From an uncultured Oribacterium sp. (GTDB lineage Bacteria > Bacillota > Clostridia > Lachnospirales > Lachnospiraceae): a DNA stretch of 14,277 bases. Each line of letters starts with the position of its first letter. The stretch's first letter is position 1. The DNA lies in NCBI GenBank assembly GCA_900772695.1, contig CAAGRO010000209.1, positions 1 to 14,277 on the forward strand, given 5' to 3'. Shown here piece after piece: positions 1-7,098 of the stretch. The notes beneath the pieces are model-generated. The model made no database searches and was not told the origin of the DNA. It was given only the letters and a program-made list of their open reading frames with translations. Position numbers and translations under genes: made by a program.

Positions 1-159
1 AATGTTGCCGCCGAAGAGATATCACCGGACGTCGAGCACATCAGCGGGCGCCGCTCGACCCCGGGCTCCGTCGCCTTCGTACCTTCCGTCGCCGGACTCA
101 TCATCGGCGGCGAGGTGATCAAGGACCTCACGAAAGAAGCGATGAAACGGGCACGTTGA
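1..159 (+). CDS. tcdA: tRNA threonylcarbamoyladenosine dehydratase, C-terminal end (partial)
   Basis: The reading frame is open from the first base and stops at TGA 157-159, leaving 52 residues. The stretch RRSTPGSVAFVPSVAGLIIG followed by GEVIKDL resembles the C-terminus of the ThiF/MoeB/HesA-type E1-like enzymes of the YgdL/TcdA group. In those enzymes a proline-small-residue segment and an AFVP-x-x-AGL motif close the fold. TcdA uses ATP to cyclise N6-threonylcarbamoyladenosine at position 37 of tRNAs that read ANN codons. The ATP-binding and catalytic parts lie outside the window, so another ThiF-family member cannot be excluded. The gene ends about 120 bases before the GntR regulator, and nothing links it to the cysteine locus downstream. 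Confidence 0.7.
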   Translation, partial: NVAAEEISPDVEHISGRRSTPGSVAFVPSVAGLIIGGEVIKDLTKEAMKRAR

Positions 160-218
160 TTTTTTATGAACATTTCACTTTTTTGCATCGAAACCTGTAC
201 TTACAAATTCTTAAAAGA

Positions 219-234
219 GTGATAAACTTATAAC
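219..234. promoter_or_regulatory. near-palindrome upstream of the GntR regulator gene, possible operator
   Basis: GTGATAAACTTATAAC is a 16-base near-perfect dyad with one mismatched pair and a central AC, about 46 bases before the regulator start. Its left half GTGATAA recurs at 988-994 and 1184-1190 and, inverted, at 1130-1136. A related TGATAA core forms the palindrome in both desulfidase leaders. GntR-family regulators bind short dyads and often repress themselves, so an autoregulatory operator is plausible. That is inference; no convincing -35/-10 pair could be fixed here. Confidence 0.35.
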
Positions 235-280
235 AGTCATATGTGTTCATGAAAGAATTTATATAGCGTATGGGGGAAGA

Positions 281-931
281 ATGAGAGCACCATCTAATCT
301 GAAGGACTTTGTATATAAAAGCATAGAATCGGATCTCCTGGCAGGAAATCTGCATTCCGGAGATATTATCAACGAAAAAGATCTGGTGGAAAAGTATGGT
401 GTGAGTAAATCGCCGGTGCGAGATGCGCTGATCGCGATGTGCGCCGACGGCATCCTGAAAAGTATCCCGCGTTATGGATATGAGGTGATCACTTATTCCG
501 TTGAGAATGTGTATTCTATGCTGCAGTTCCGTCTGGTACTGGAGAGTGGATTTCTGAAGCAGAGAATAGCCACTTTGACGGATCGTCAGATCGATGAGCT
601 GGAGAAGCTCAATGTCGACTGTCAGAATGATGACAGTACACCATTTGAGCACTGGGCTGCGAATGAAAATTTTCATCTCAAGCTGATGAGCTTCTGGCAT
701 AACGAGTACGCACTTCAGGAGCTTCGCCTTACGATGAATCGTCTTACCCGTGCGTATGCACAGTTCTACTGGAACAGCAACCGGGATGTTCTGCTGTCAC
801 ATGATACGGAGCACCATACCGATATCATCGACAGTCTCCGAAAGAAGGATGCAGATACAGCCATCGAATTTATCAGTCAGGATCTTCATAATTTTGGTGG
901 CTTCGAGGATTTCTTCCGTCAGGCGAGATAA
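281..931 (+). CDS. GntR-family transcriptional regulator, FadR/FCD type
   Basis: The protein has 216 residues, the usual size for the FCD branch of the GntR family. Residues 5-70 form the winged helix-turn-helix; the recognition region is VSKSPVRDAL (41-50), followed by the wing around SIPRYGYEV. Residues 76-210 are the all-helical FCD effector domain. H132 (in NENFHLKL), H178/H179 (in DTEHHTDII) and H203 are placed like the metal-binding histidines of that domain, which commonly sense small carboxylates or amino-acid-derived ligands. The ATG at 281 follows a GGGGGAAG ribosome binding site. The gene sits directly upstream of the first desulfidase operon in the same direction, separated by 380 bases with several TGATAA-core dyads, so it is the natural candidate regulator of both operons. 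E. coli controls its cysteine desulfidase with an Lrp-type regulator, so a GntR regulator would be a different wiring. Confidence 0.85.
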   Translation: MRAPSNLKDFVYKSIESDLLAGNLHSGDIINEKDLVEKYGVSKSPVRDALIAMCADGILKSIPRYGYEVITYSVENVYSMLQFRLVLESGFLKQRIATLTDRQIDELEKLNVDCQNDDSTPFEHWAANENFHLKLMSFWHNEYALQELRLTMNRLTRAYAQFYWNSNRDVLLSHDTEHHTDIIDSLRKKDADTAIEFISQDLHNFGGFEDFFRQAR

Positions 932-1044
932 CGGATGTGAGAGCGGAACCATCCCATGGAAATCAGTACATACAATTTGCAAAACGTGTGATAAGATACG
1001 GATTATCCGGTCTGAAATTTAATAAGAAAGCAGAAACCACATTC

Positions 1045-1082
1045 AACGCCGAATCGGGAACGGGAGTTCTTGATCCGGCGTT
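1045..1082 (+). terminator. GC-rich hairpin after the GntR regulator gene, weak terminator candidate
   Basis: AACGCCG (1045-1051) pairs with CGGCGTT (1076-1082). The stem continues inward after one mismatch with ATC/GAT (1053-1055, 1072-1074). No T-run follows at once; the nearest is TTTTTT at about 1110-1115, so efficiency as an intrinsic terminator is uncertain. It lies in the 380-base gap (932-1311), which otherwise holds a GTGATAAG copy at 988-995 and the promoter and leader of the first desulfidase gene. I see no coding sequence in that gap. Confidence 0.35.
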
Positions 1083-1129
1083 TGTGCATCATGCATAAAA
1101 ATAAAAGGCTTTTTTGGTCACTATTTGTC

Positions 1130-1158
1130 TTATCACACAAATGAATATGTGTTAGTAT
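1130..1158 (+). promoter_or_regulatory. candidate promoter of the first desulfidase operon
   Basis: TTATCA (1130-1135) and TAGTAT (1153-1158) are separated by 17 bases, a fair sigma-A-type match. Transcription would start near 1165, just ahead of the leader palindrome at 1171. An inverted pair CTTATCAC (1129-1136) and GTGATAAG (1184-1191) brackets the promoter, so a repressor bound there could block the -35 box. The boxes are imperfect and were picked by eye. Confidence 0.4.
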
Positions 1159-1170
1159 GGCGATATAACA

Positions 1171-1260
1171 ACTGATAATATCAGTGATAAGGTTTGTACT
1201 ATGAACAGGCAGGAATGCGGATCGGGTTTGTTCATTTATCCTGCGCATTATATTATCAGT
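1171..1260 (+). promoter_or_regulatory. leader element of the first desulfidase gene: palindrome plus distant inverted half-site
   Basis: ACTGATAATATCAGT (1171-1185) is a perfect 15-base palindrome. Seventy bases after its left arm, TATTATCAGT (1251-1260) is the exact reverse complement of ACTGATAATA (1171-1180). Inside this long-range pairing GCAGGA (1209-1214) can pair with TCCTGC (1239-1244). The same layout recurs before the second desulfidase gene (5573-5656), where the closing pair is G-C instead of A-T. It could be a pair of operator sites for a dimeric repressor or a folded leader RNA; sequence alone does not decide. It ends 51 bases before the start codon. Confidence 0.5.
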
Positions 1261-1311
1261 AAGGCCATCTGGAGCATATTCAGGTGGCGCGGGAAAGGAG
1301 GAAAAAAACGT

Positions 1312-2622
1312 ATGAAGCTGAGTGAAAGTGAGTACAGAAATTACGCAGCGATCTTACGTGCGGAGCTGATTCCGGCGATGGGGTGTACCGAGCCGATTGC
1401 AATCGCTTATGCGGCAGCCGAAGCCCGGAGGCTCCTGGGAGAGATGCCGACACGCATCACAGTGAACTGCTCCGGCAACATGATCAAGAATGTCAAGGGC
1501 GTAACGGTGCCGAATTCTGGTGGGCAGAAGGGCATCGAGGTTGCAGCTATTCTCGGTATGGTCGGTGGTGACCCGGATAAGAAGCTGGAAGTGATCGCCG
1601 GTGTGACTGATGAAGATCGTGAAGAGTGCAGAAAACTCAACGAAGCGAAGATCTGCGATGTGAATCTGGCAGAAAATGTTCCGAATCTTTACATCGAGAT
1701 CATCATGGAATCGGACGAGCACACAGCCTGTGTACGGATCGCAAACCACCATACGGATATCGTCTATATGAAGAAGGACGATAAGGTTCTTCGTGATATA
1801 GAGAACGCCGTTGTGGAGGAGAGTGCAGAAGAAACCGTACTCGCAGATCGAAGCAGGATGAGTCTTCATGGCATTCTCGAGTATGCAGACAGCGTAGATC
1901 TCGATGAAATCAGGGATGTGATCCAGCGTCAGATTGAGATGAACTCGAAAATTTCTCAGGAGGGACTCGACAACGCCTGGGGTGCACAGATCGGTAAGAC
2001 TATCCTCGAAAGCTGGGGACATGATGTACGTACCGAAGCCTGTGCAGCAGCGGCGGCCGGTTCCGATGCACGTATGAGTGGATGTCCGCTTCCAGTTGTG
2101 ATCAATTCCGGTTCCGGAAATCAGGGCATCACCGTGACGATGCCGGTACTCGTCTATGCACGCGAGTGGAAGATTTCGGAAGAGAAGATGTATCGGGCGA
2201 TGCTCGTAAGTAATCTGGTTTCTATCTATATCAAGCACTATATCGGCGCACTTTCCGCATTCTGTGGCGCTGTCAGTGCAGCCTGTGGTTCAGGTGCTGC
2301 GATCACCTATATGGCCGGTGGCGACTACCAGCATATCGGTCGAACGATCACCAACACACTGGCCAATGTCGGCGGTATCGTCTGTGATGGCGCGAAGCGG
2401 AGCTGCGCTGCGAAGATTGCAGCATCGGTACATGCAGCACTGCTTGCACACTACATGAGCATGAGCGATAAGCAGTTCCAGGCAGGCGAAGGCATCGTGG
2501 AACAGGATGTAGAGGAAACTATTAAAAACATGGGATACATCGGCAGAGTCGGTATGAAGTCCACGGATAAGGAAATCCTGAACGTTATGATCGATAAGGC
2601 AGATGTAGACGCAAACCTTTAA
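1312..2622 (+). CDS. cyuA: L-cysteine desulfidase-type Fe-S enzyme (serine dehydratase alpha-like), copy 1
   Basis: The protein has 436 residues. The ATG at 1312 follows a strong AAAGGAGG site, and the second copy at 5704 begins identically; an in-frame ATG at 1201 would add a poorly conserved extension, so I reject it. Family members (CyuA/YhaM/UPF0597, related to serine dehydratase alpha) use a [4Fe-4S] cluster to break L-cysteine into pyruvate, ammonia and sulfide, or act on related amino acids. Visible signatures are AMGCTEPIA with C25, NCSGNMIKNV (52-61), VPNSGGQKG (66-74), SGSGNQGITV (266-275), C318/C325 in AFCGAVSAACGSG, and C358/C365 in IVCDGAKRSC. C25 and the 40-residue spacing between C318 and C358 match the cluster ligands described for the Methanocaldococcus enzyme, as I recall them. 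Seventeen bases separate the gene from the YfcC permease, so they form an operon. Serine or another beta-substituted amino acid could also be the substrate. Confidence 0.85.
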   Translation: MKLSESEYRNYAAILRAELIPAMGCTEPIAIAYAAAEARRLLGEMPTRITVNCSGNMIKNVKGVTVPNSGGQKGIEVAAILGMVGGDPDKKLEVIAGVTDEDREECRKLNEAKICDVNLAENVPNLYIEIIMESDEHTACVRIANHHTDIVYMKKDDKVLRDIENAVVEESAEETVLADRSRMSLHGILEYADSVDLDEIRDVIQRQIEMNSKISQEGLDNAWGAQIGKTILESWGHDVRTEACAAAAAGSDARMSGCPLPVVINSGSGNQGITVTMPVLVYAREWKISEEKMYRAMLVSNLVSIYIKHYIGALSAFCGAVSAACGSGAAITYMAGGDYQHIGRTITNTLANVGGIVCDGAKRSCAAKIAASVHAALLAHYMSMSDKQFQAGEGIVEQDVEETIKNMGYIGRVGMKSTDKEILNVMIDKADVDANL

Positions 2623-2639
2623 AGGGTTAGGAGTATGAA

Positions 2640-4049
2640 ATGGGAGAAAACGTAAAGAAACAAAAGAAGAGTGGATCGATTAATGCATTCGTCATCGTAT
2701 TCCTCGTAATCGTAGGCTGTTACATCATGTCGCTGTTTATCAGCCCTGGCGCATTTGATCGTGAAGTGCTGAATGGCAGAACCGTGGTTATCGCAAACTC
2801 TTTCCACGCAACGGAAAAGACGTATTTAGGACCACAGGCGATTTTCCAGTCGATTCCGAATGGACTTGTATCTTCTGCCGGCATGATGTTCCTCGTTATG
2901 CTCGTTGCAGGATGTATCGAAGTGTATAAGCAGACAGGTGCCCTGAATAAGGGTGTAGCCCGTATTCTTTCGAAGTCTGAGTCTGTCGGCTCCGAAAAGA
3001 TCCTGGTTCTGATCATGATCATCTTTGGATCCCTCGGTGGATTCCTCGGCTGGAATGAGCAGATCGTTCCGTTCATTCCGATCGTTCTGTCACTGGTTCT
3101 GGCACTCGGCTATGACCTGATGACGGGTATCGCATGTTCCGCTATGATCGATATGATCAGCTTCTCTTTCTCACCGACCAGTGTGTACACGGTAGGTATT
3201 TCGCATGAAGTGGCAGAGCTTCCGATGTTCTCGGGTTTTGCATTCCGTCTGATCCTGCTTTGCGTTGCGGACTTTATCATCATTCTTTACGTACTTCGTT
3301 ATGCACGTGGTGTTCGTAATGGAAAGATTCAGTCCATCACCGCAGATCTGGATTCCGATAAGTTCCGTGTGGATTATTCTGAGGAGATGAAGACTCCGCT
3401 GACCGGTGGACAGAGCATGGCACTTCTGCTCTTCCTTGTTGTTTTCGTAGCAGCCATCGCAGGCGTTGCCAAGTTTGGATGGTCTATGAATGACCTTTCT
3501 GCATGCTTCCTGTTCACAGCGATTGTGGCTGGCCTTCTGAACAAGATGGCACCGAATAACCTCGTAAATGCAATCTGCGCCGGTGCGAAGGATGGTCTTA
3601 CACCTGCACTTGTCATCGGTCTTGCAAGAGGTATCCAGTGGATCCTTACCGAGTCCGGTATCATCGACCCGATCATTTACAGCATTTCCAGACCTCTGAA
3701 GAACCTTCCGGGTTCGATCGCAGCCATCGCGGTTATGTTCGTGATCGCAATCTTCAACGGTCTCCTCACTTCTGGTTCCGCAAAGGCTATGGCGCTCATG
3801 CCTATCCTTATTCCGCTTGCAGATATCATCGGTATGACTCGTCAGACCATGATCCTCGCATTCCAGTTTGGTGATGGTCTTACAAACTCTCTCTGGTTCA
3901 CCAGTGGTACTCTTCTGATCTTCCTTACGATCGCAGGTATCCCTCTTAAGAAGTGGTGGAAGTTTGTTACTCCGCTGATTTCGATACTGTTTGTTGTCTG
4001 TGTGATTGCATTGATTGTTGCAACCAAGATTAACTATGGCCCATTCTAA
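2640..4049 (+). CDS. YfcC-family (DcuC/ArcD superfamily) inner-membrane permease
   Basis: The 469-residue protein is very hydrophobic, with many predicted membrane helices spread over its length and a long loop around residues 230-255. Residues 15-45 hold the first helix, followed by SPGAFD. The segment GSLGGFLGWNEQIVPFIPIV resembles the YfcC motif around GGAVFGMGEEAVAF, and GALNKGV and LMTGIACSAM are also family-like. YfcC relatives are assigned to transport of C4-dicarboxylates, basic amino acids or peptides, but their true substrates are mostly unproven. The start at 2640 follows AGGAG (2629-2633) at a 6-base spacing; an earlier ATG at 2635 only opens a six-codon frame. It lies 17 bases after the desulfidase, suggesting that it imports the enzyme's substrate or exchanges it for a product. 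Confidence 0.8.
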   Translation: MGENVKKQKKSGSINAFVIVFLVIVGCYIMSLFISPGAFDREVLNGRTVVIANSFHATEKTYLGPQAIFQSIPNGLVSSAGMMFLVMLVAGCIEVYKQTGALNKGVARILSKSESVGSEKILVLIMIIFGSLGGFLGWNEQIVPFIPIVLSLVLALGYDLMTGIACSAMIDMISFSFSPTSVYTVGISHEVAELPMFSGFAFRLILLCVADFIIILYVLRYARGVRNGKIQSITADLDSDKFRVDYSEEMKTPLTGGQSMALLLFLVVFVAAIAGVAKFGWSMNDLSACFLFTAIVAGLLNKMAPNNLVNAICAGAKDGLTPALVIGLARGIQWILTESGIIDPIIYSISRPLKNLPGSIAAIAVMFVIAIFNGLLTSGSAKAMALMPILIPLADIIGMTRQTMILAFQFGDGLTNSLWFTSGTLLIFLTIAGIPLKKWWKFVTPLISILFVVCVIALIVATKINYGPF

Positions 4050-4062
4050 TATTTAAATTTTG

Positions 4063-4096
4063 CAGCCTTCCGAATGCCGATGTTTTCGGAAGGCTG
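4063..4096 (+). other. 12-bp perfect hairpin between permease and amidohydrolase genes
   Basis: CAGCCTTCCGAA (4063-4074) is the exact complement of TTCGGAAGGCTG (4085-4096), with a 10-base loop. It is followed by TCC and a run of A, not T, so it is not a canonical terminator on the plus strand. It sits in the 105-base gap of an otherwise tight operon. Partial termination, transcript protection or mRNA processing are the likely roles. Confidence 0.6.
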
Positions 4097-4154
4097 TCCT
4101 AAAAAAAGAAACAAACATATTTGTTTCACATCATTCATTAGGAGGAAATACAAA

Positions 4155-5327
4155 ATGGATGTTATTACAGAAGGAAAGAAAATTCAGAACGAATTAGTAG
4201 AACTTCGTCGTTATTTCCATGCGCACCCGGAGTTGCCATGGGAGGAGTTCAATACACAGAAGAAAATTATGGAATATCTGGATGAACTCGGAATTCCATA
4301 CCAGGAGTCCAGTAAGACCGGCGTAATTGCTACCATCAAGGGACCTCATTCTTCGGATAAGATCCTGGGAATTCGTGCAGATATCGACGCCCTTCCGATT
4401 ACAGAGCAGGCAGCGTGTGCGTGGAAGTCTCAGAATGAAGGCAAGATGCATGCGTGCGGCCATGATACACATATCACCATGCTCCTCGGAGCAGCCAAGC
4501 TTCTGAAGCAGATGGAAGATGAGCTGACCATCACCGTTCGTCTTCTGTTCCAGCCGGCAGAGGAGTGCATCGAGAACAGTGGTGCTGCACTGATGAAGGA
4601 TGATCCGGCACTTCTGGAGTGTGATCGTCTCATCGCGATGCATATCTGGAGTAAAATTCCGGCAGGTTATGCATCTCTTCGCTATGGCCCTGTGATGTCT
4701 GCTGCGGATACCTTCGATATCTATGTAAAGGGTAAGGGTGGACATGGTGCACTTCCGCACCAGACCGTAGACCCTGTTGTTGCAGCTTCCGAGTTCGTTC
4801 TTTCGATGCAGCGTGTTGTTGCAAGAGAGTTAAATCCGCTTGAGGCATCCGTTATCAGTATCACAGCATTTAATTCCGGAACGACATCGAACGTTATCCC
4901 GGCAGAGGCACACCTCATGGGTACCGCAAGAACCTTTACGCCGGCGACCCGTGATCAGTATCCGGAGATCATCAAGCGTGTAGCAGCCGGTGTAGGTGAG
5001 GCTACGCGTACCGAGATCGAAGTGGATTATCACTTCGGACCACCTCCAATGATCAACGATGACGCCTGTGTAGATACTGGAAGAAGAGCGGCAGAGACCG
5101 TTTTCGGTAAGGATCACCTCACCGACTGGGAGCTTCAGATGGGTGGCGAGGATTTCGCAAAGTACCCGCAGGAGAAGTGTATCCTGCTTCTCGGTGGTGG
5201 CTGGCCGGAGGAGGAACGTCAGTTCCCGCAGCACAGCCCGTTCTTCGACATCGATGAAAGCGCGCTGTCACTGGGCGTTGAGTACTTCGTAGAGTATGTA
5301 CAGGAGTACCAGAAGGAGCTGTCATAA
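4155..5327 (+). CDS. M20D-family amidohydrolase (N-acyl amino acid or peptide hydrolase)
   Basis: The protein has 390 residues, the normal length for M20D amidohydrolases of the HipO/AbgB-like group. The ATG at 4155 follows AGGAGGAAATACAAA; an in-frame ATG at 4074 lies inside the intergenic hairpin and is rejected. Metal-binding features are HACGHDTH with C101 and H103, QPAEE with E136/E137, H163 in AMHIW, and H360 in QHSPFFDIDE. Residues 180-290 form the lid/dimerisation domain, with GKGGHGALPH. These cytoplasmic enzymes cleave amide bonds in N-acyl or N-aryl amino acids and dipeptides. Beside a cysteine desulfidase and a permease, the likely role is to free an amino acid from an imported conjugate before its breakdown. 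The AbgT-type permease of the next operon is also known, in E. coli, to work with M20 hydrolases. The substrate cannot be read from sequence. Confidence 0.88.
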   Translation: MDVITEGKKIQNELVELRRYFHAHPELPWEEFNTQKKIMEYLDELGIPYQESSKTGVIATIKGPHSSDKILGIRADIDALPITEQAACAWKSQNEGKMHACGHDTHITMLLGAAKLLKQMEDELTITVRLLFQPAEECIENSGAALMKDDPALLECDRLIAMHIWSKIPAGYASLRYGPVMSAADTFDIYVKGKGGHGALPHQTVDPVVAASEFVLSMQRVVARELNPLEASVISITAFNSGTTSNVIPAEAHLMGTARTFTPATRDQYPEIIKRVAAGVGEATRTEIEVDYHFGPPPMINDDACVDTGRRAAETVFGKDHLTDWELQMGGEDFAKYPQEKCILLLGGGWPEEERQFPQHSPFFDIDESALSLGVEYFVEYVQEYQKELS

Positions 5328-5411
5328 ACGTTTCGGATGATGCATGAAGCCGGAAAGCGCTATGCTTAGACGGTGAAAGAAACAAATATCTGAATACGAA
5401 ATTCTATGGTG

Positions 5412-5440
5412 TAAGCTGTCGCATTTGCGGCAGCTTATTT
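5412..5440 (+). terminator. intrinsic terminator of the first operon
   Basis: TAAGCTGTCGC (5412-5422) pairs with GCGGCAGCTTA (5427-5437) over 11 pairs with one G-U and an ATTT loop, followed by TTTGATT. It lies 85 bases after the amidohydrolase stop and separates the first operon from the promoter of the second desulfidase gene. The T tail is short but the stem is strong. Confidence 0.65.
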
Positions 5441-5531
5441 GATTGAAGTGTTCAAAAATTGTGCCATGACACAGAATTATGCTATGCATAACATACAAAA
5501 AATATGCAGCTTTTTTGTACAGTCTTAGTAA

Positions 5532-5559
5532 TTGCGTATTCTTCTCTATATGATATTAT
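5532..5559 (+). promoter_or_regulatory. candidate promoter of the second desulfidase operon
   Basis: TTGCGT (5532-5537) and TATTAT (5554-5559) are 16 bases apart, placing the start of transcription near 5566, about 8 bases before the leader palindrome. This matches the geometry proposed for copy 1. An alternative pair is TTGTAC (5515-5520) with TATTCT (5537-5542), also 16 apart. The 376-base gap 5328-5703 contains this promoter, the terminator before it and the leader after it, and no credible gene. Confidence 0.4.
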
Positions 5560-5572
5560 TTATTCCAACACG

Positions 5573-5656
5573 GCTGATAATATCAGAGATATGATTAAAA
5601 CTAAGAGTAGAAATAAGGATAGTGAGTTCATGTATATCCATGGTTTTATTATCAGC
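5573..5656 (+). promoter_or_regulatory. leader element of the second desulfidase gene, equivalent to 1171-1260
   Basis: CTGATAATATCAG (5574-5586) is the same 13-base palindrome found before copy 1. GCTGATAATA (5573-5582) is exactly complementary to TATTATCAGC (5647-5656), 64 bases downstream. GGATA (5617-5621) can pair with TATCC (5635-5639) inside. The sequence between the arms differs strongly from copy 1, yet arms, spacing and an inner stem are kept, and the closing pair has changed from A-T to G-C on both sides. The element ends 47 bases before the start codon. Confidence 0.5.
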
Positions 5657-5703
5657 AGTATGATTCAGGCTTCTGGATCGTTTATAGAAGGAGGAAAAAG
5701 CGT

Positions 5704-7014
5704 ATGAAGCTGAGTGAAAATGATTTTAAGAATTACACAGCGATCTTACGTGAGGAGCTGATTCCGGCGATGGGCTGTACCGAACCAATCGCCGTCGCCT
5801 ACGCGGCAGCGATGACGCGAAAGCTCCTCGGAGAGATGCCGACGCGTATGACCGTCAACTGCTCCGGCAACATGATCAAGAATGTGAAGGGCGTAACGGT
5901 GCCGAATTCTGGTGGGCAGAAGGGTATCGAGGTTGCAGCTATTCTCGGTATGGTCGGTGGTGATCCGGATAAGAAGCTGGAAGTCATCGCCGGTGTCACG
6001 GATGAGGATCGTGAGGAGTGCAGAAAGCTTAACGAGGGGAAGATCTGTGATGTGAATCTGGCGGAAAATGTTCCGAATCTCTATATTGAGATCATCATGG
6101 AATCGGAAGAGCATACGGCCTGTGTGCGTATCGCTTATCATCACACGGACATCGTGTACATGGAAAAGGATCACGAAGTTCTTCGTGATGTCGAGCATGC
6201 GGTCATGGAAGAAGCATCACAGGGGATTGTATGTTCAGATCGCAGCAGGATGAGCCTTCAGGGACTCCTGGAGTATGCAGAGAATGTAAACCTGGATGAC
6301 ATCCGGGATGTGATCCAGCGTCAGATCGAGATGAACTCGAAGATTTCTCAGGAGGGGCTCGACAACGCCTGGGGTGCCCAGATCGGTAAGACCATTCTTG
6401 GAAGCTGGGGACATGATGTACGCACCGAAGCCTGCGCCGCAGCAGCTGCCGGTTCCGATGCACGTATGAGTGGATGTCCGCTTCCGGTCGTGATCAATTC
6501 CGGTTCCGGAAATCAGGGCATCACCGTGACGATGCCGGTACTCGTCTATGCCCGTGAGTGGAAAATCTCGGAAGAGAAGATGTATCGGGCGATGCTCGTA
6601 AGTAATCTGGTTTCCATCTATATCAAGCACTATATCGGCGCGCTTTCTGCATTCTGTGGCGCTGTAAGTGCAGCCTGTGGCTCGGGTGCAGCCATCACCT
6701 TTATGGCAGGTGGTGACTATCAGCATATCGGGCGCACAATCACGAACACGCTGGCCAATGTTGGCGGTATCGTCTGTGATGGCGCGAAGCGAAGCTGTGC
6801 TGCGAAGATTGCAGCATCGGTACATGCAGCACTGCTTGCACACTACATGAGCATGAGCGATAAGCAGTTCCAGGCCGGTGAAGGTATCGTGGAGCAGGAT
6901 GTAGAGGAAACAATCAAGAACATGGGATACATCGGCAGAGTCGGTATGAAGTCCACGGATAAGGAAATCCTGAACGTCATGATCGATAAGGCAGATGTCG
7001 ATTCCTGCCTGTAA
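5704..7014 (+). CDS. cyuA: L-cysteine desulfidase-type Fe-S enzyme, copy 2
   Basis: This 436-residue paralogue of the gene at 1312 begins with the same MKLSE after a GAAGGAGG site. By eye I count about 37 substitutions, roughly 91% identity, and they are clustered: 11 in residues 1-50, none in 51-111, 22 in 112-200, and only four in 201-436 (233, 333, 434, 435). All cysteine motifs are kept: C25 in AMGCTEPIA, C318/C325 and C358/C365. The N-terminal and middle blocks are where substrate preference might differ; the long near-identical 3' half suggests recent duplication or gene conversion. It leads its own operon with an AbgT-type permease after an 84-base gap, in place of the YfcC permease used by copy 1. 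It presumably also degrades cysteine or a related amino acid, possibly supplied by a different transporter. Confidence 0.85.
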   Translation: MKLSENDFKNYTAILREELIPAMGCTEPIAVAYAAAMTRKLLGEMPTRMTVNCSGNMIKNVKGVTVPNSGGQKGIEVAAILGMVGGDPDKKLEVIAGVTDEDREECRKLNEGKICDVNLAENVPNLYIEIIMESEEHTACVRIAYHHTDIVYMEKDHEVLRDVEHAVMEEASQGIVCSDRSRMSLQGLLEYAENVNLDDIRDVIQRQIEMNSKISQEGLDNAWGAQIGKTILGSWGHDVRTEACAAAAAGSDARMSGCPLPVVINSGSGNQGITVTMPVLVYAREWKISEEKMYRAMLVSNLVSIYIKHYIGALSAFCGAVSAACGSGAAITFMAGGDYQHIGRTITNTLANVGGIVCDGAKRSCAAKIAASVHAALLAHYMSMSDKQFQAGEGIVEQDVEETIKNMGYIGRVGMKSTDKEILNVMIDKADVDSCL

Positions 7015-7098
7015 GGAACGTTTGAAAACACAGGATCTGCATGAAGGGGATATGACAGCGTAGATTCTGATTGTATTTATGTTGAATGGAGTATGAAC

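Noticed and set aside
1090..1120. Short palindrome TGCATCATGCA and AAAAGGCTTTTTT as a terminator or riboswitch part
   Set aside because: The stems are very short or have no loop, and nothing similar occurs before the second operon.
1201..1311. N-terminal extension of the first desulfidase from the ATG at 1201
   Set aside because: The second copy has no such extension, the stretch overlaps the conserved leader element, and a strong AAAGGAGG site precedes the ATG at 1312.
1354..2238. Long minus-strand frame opposite the first desulfidase
   Set aside because: It is an antisense shadow; the plus-strand frame has the conserved Fe-S motifs and a duplicate copy with matching length.
5504..5707. 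67-codon plus-strand frame before the second desulfidase
   Set aside because: It spans the proposed promoter and leader, lacks a ribosome binding site and matches no family.
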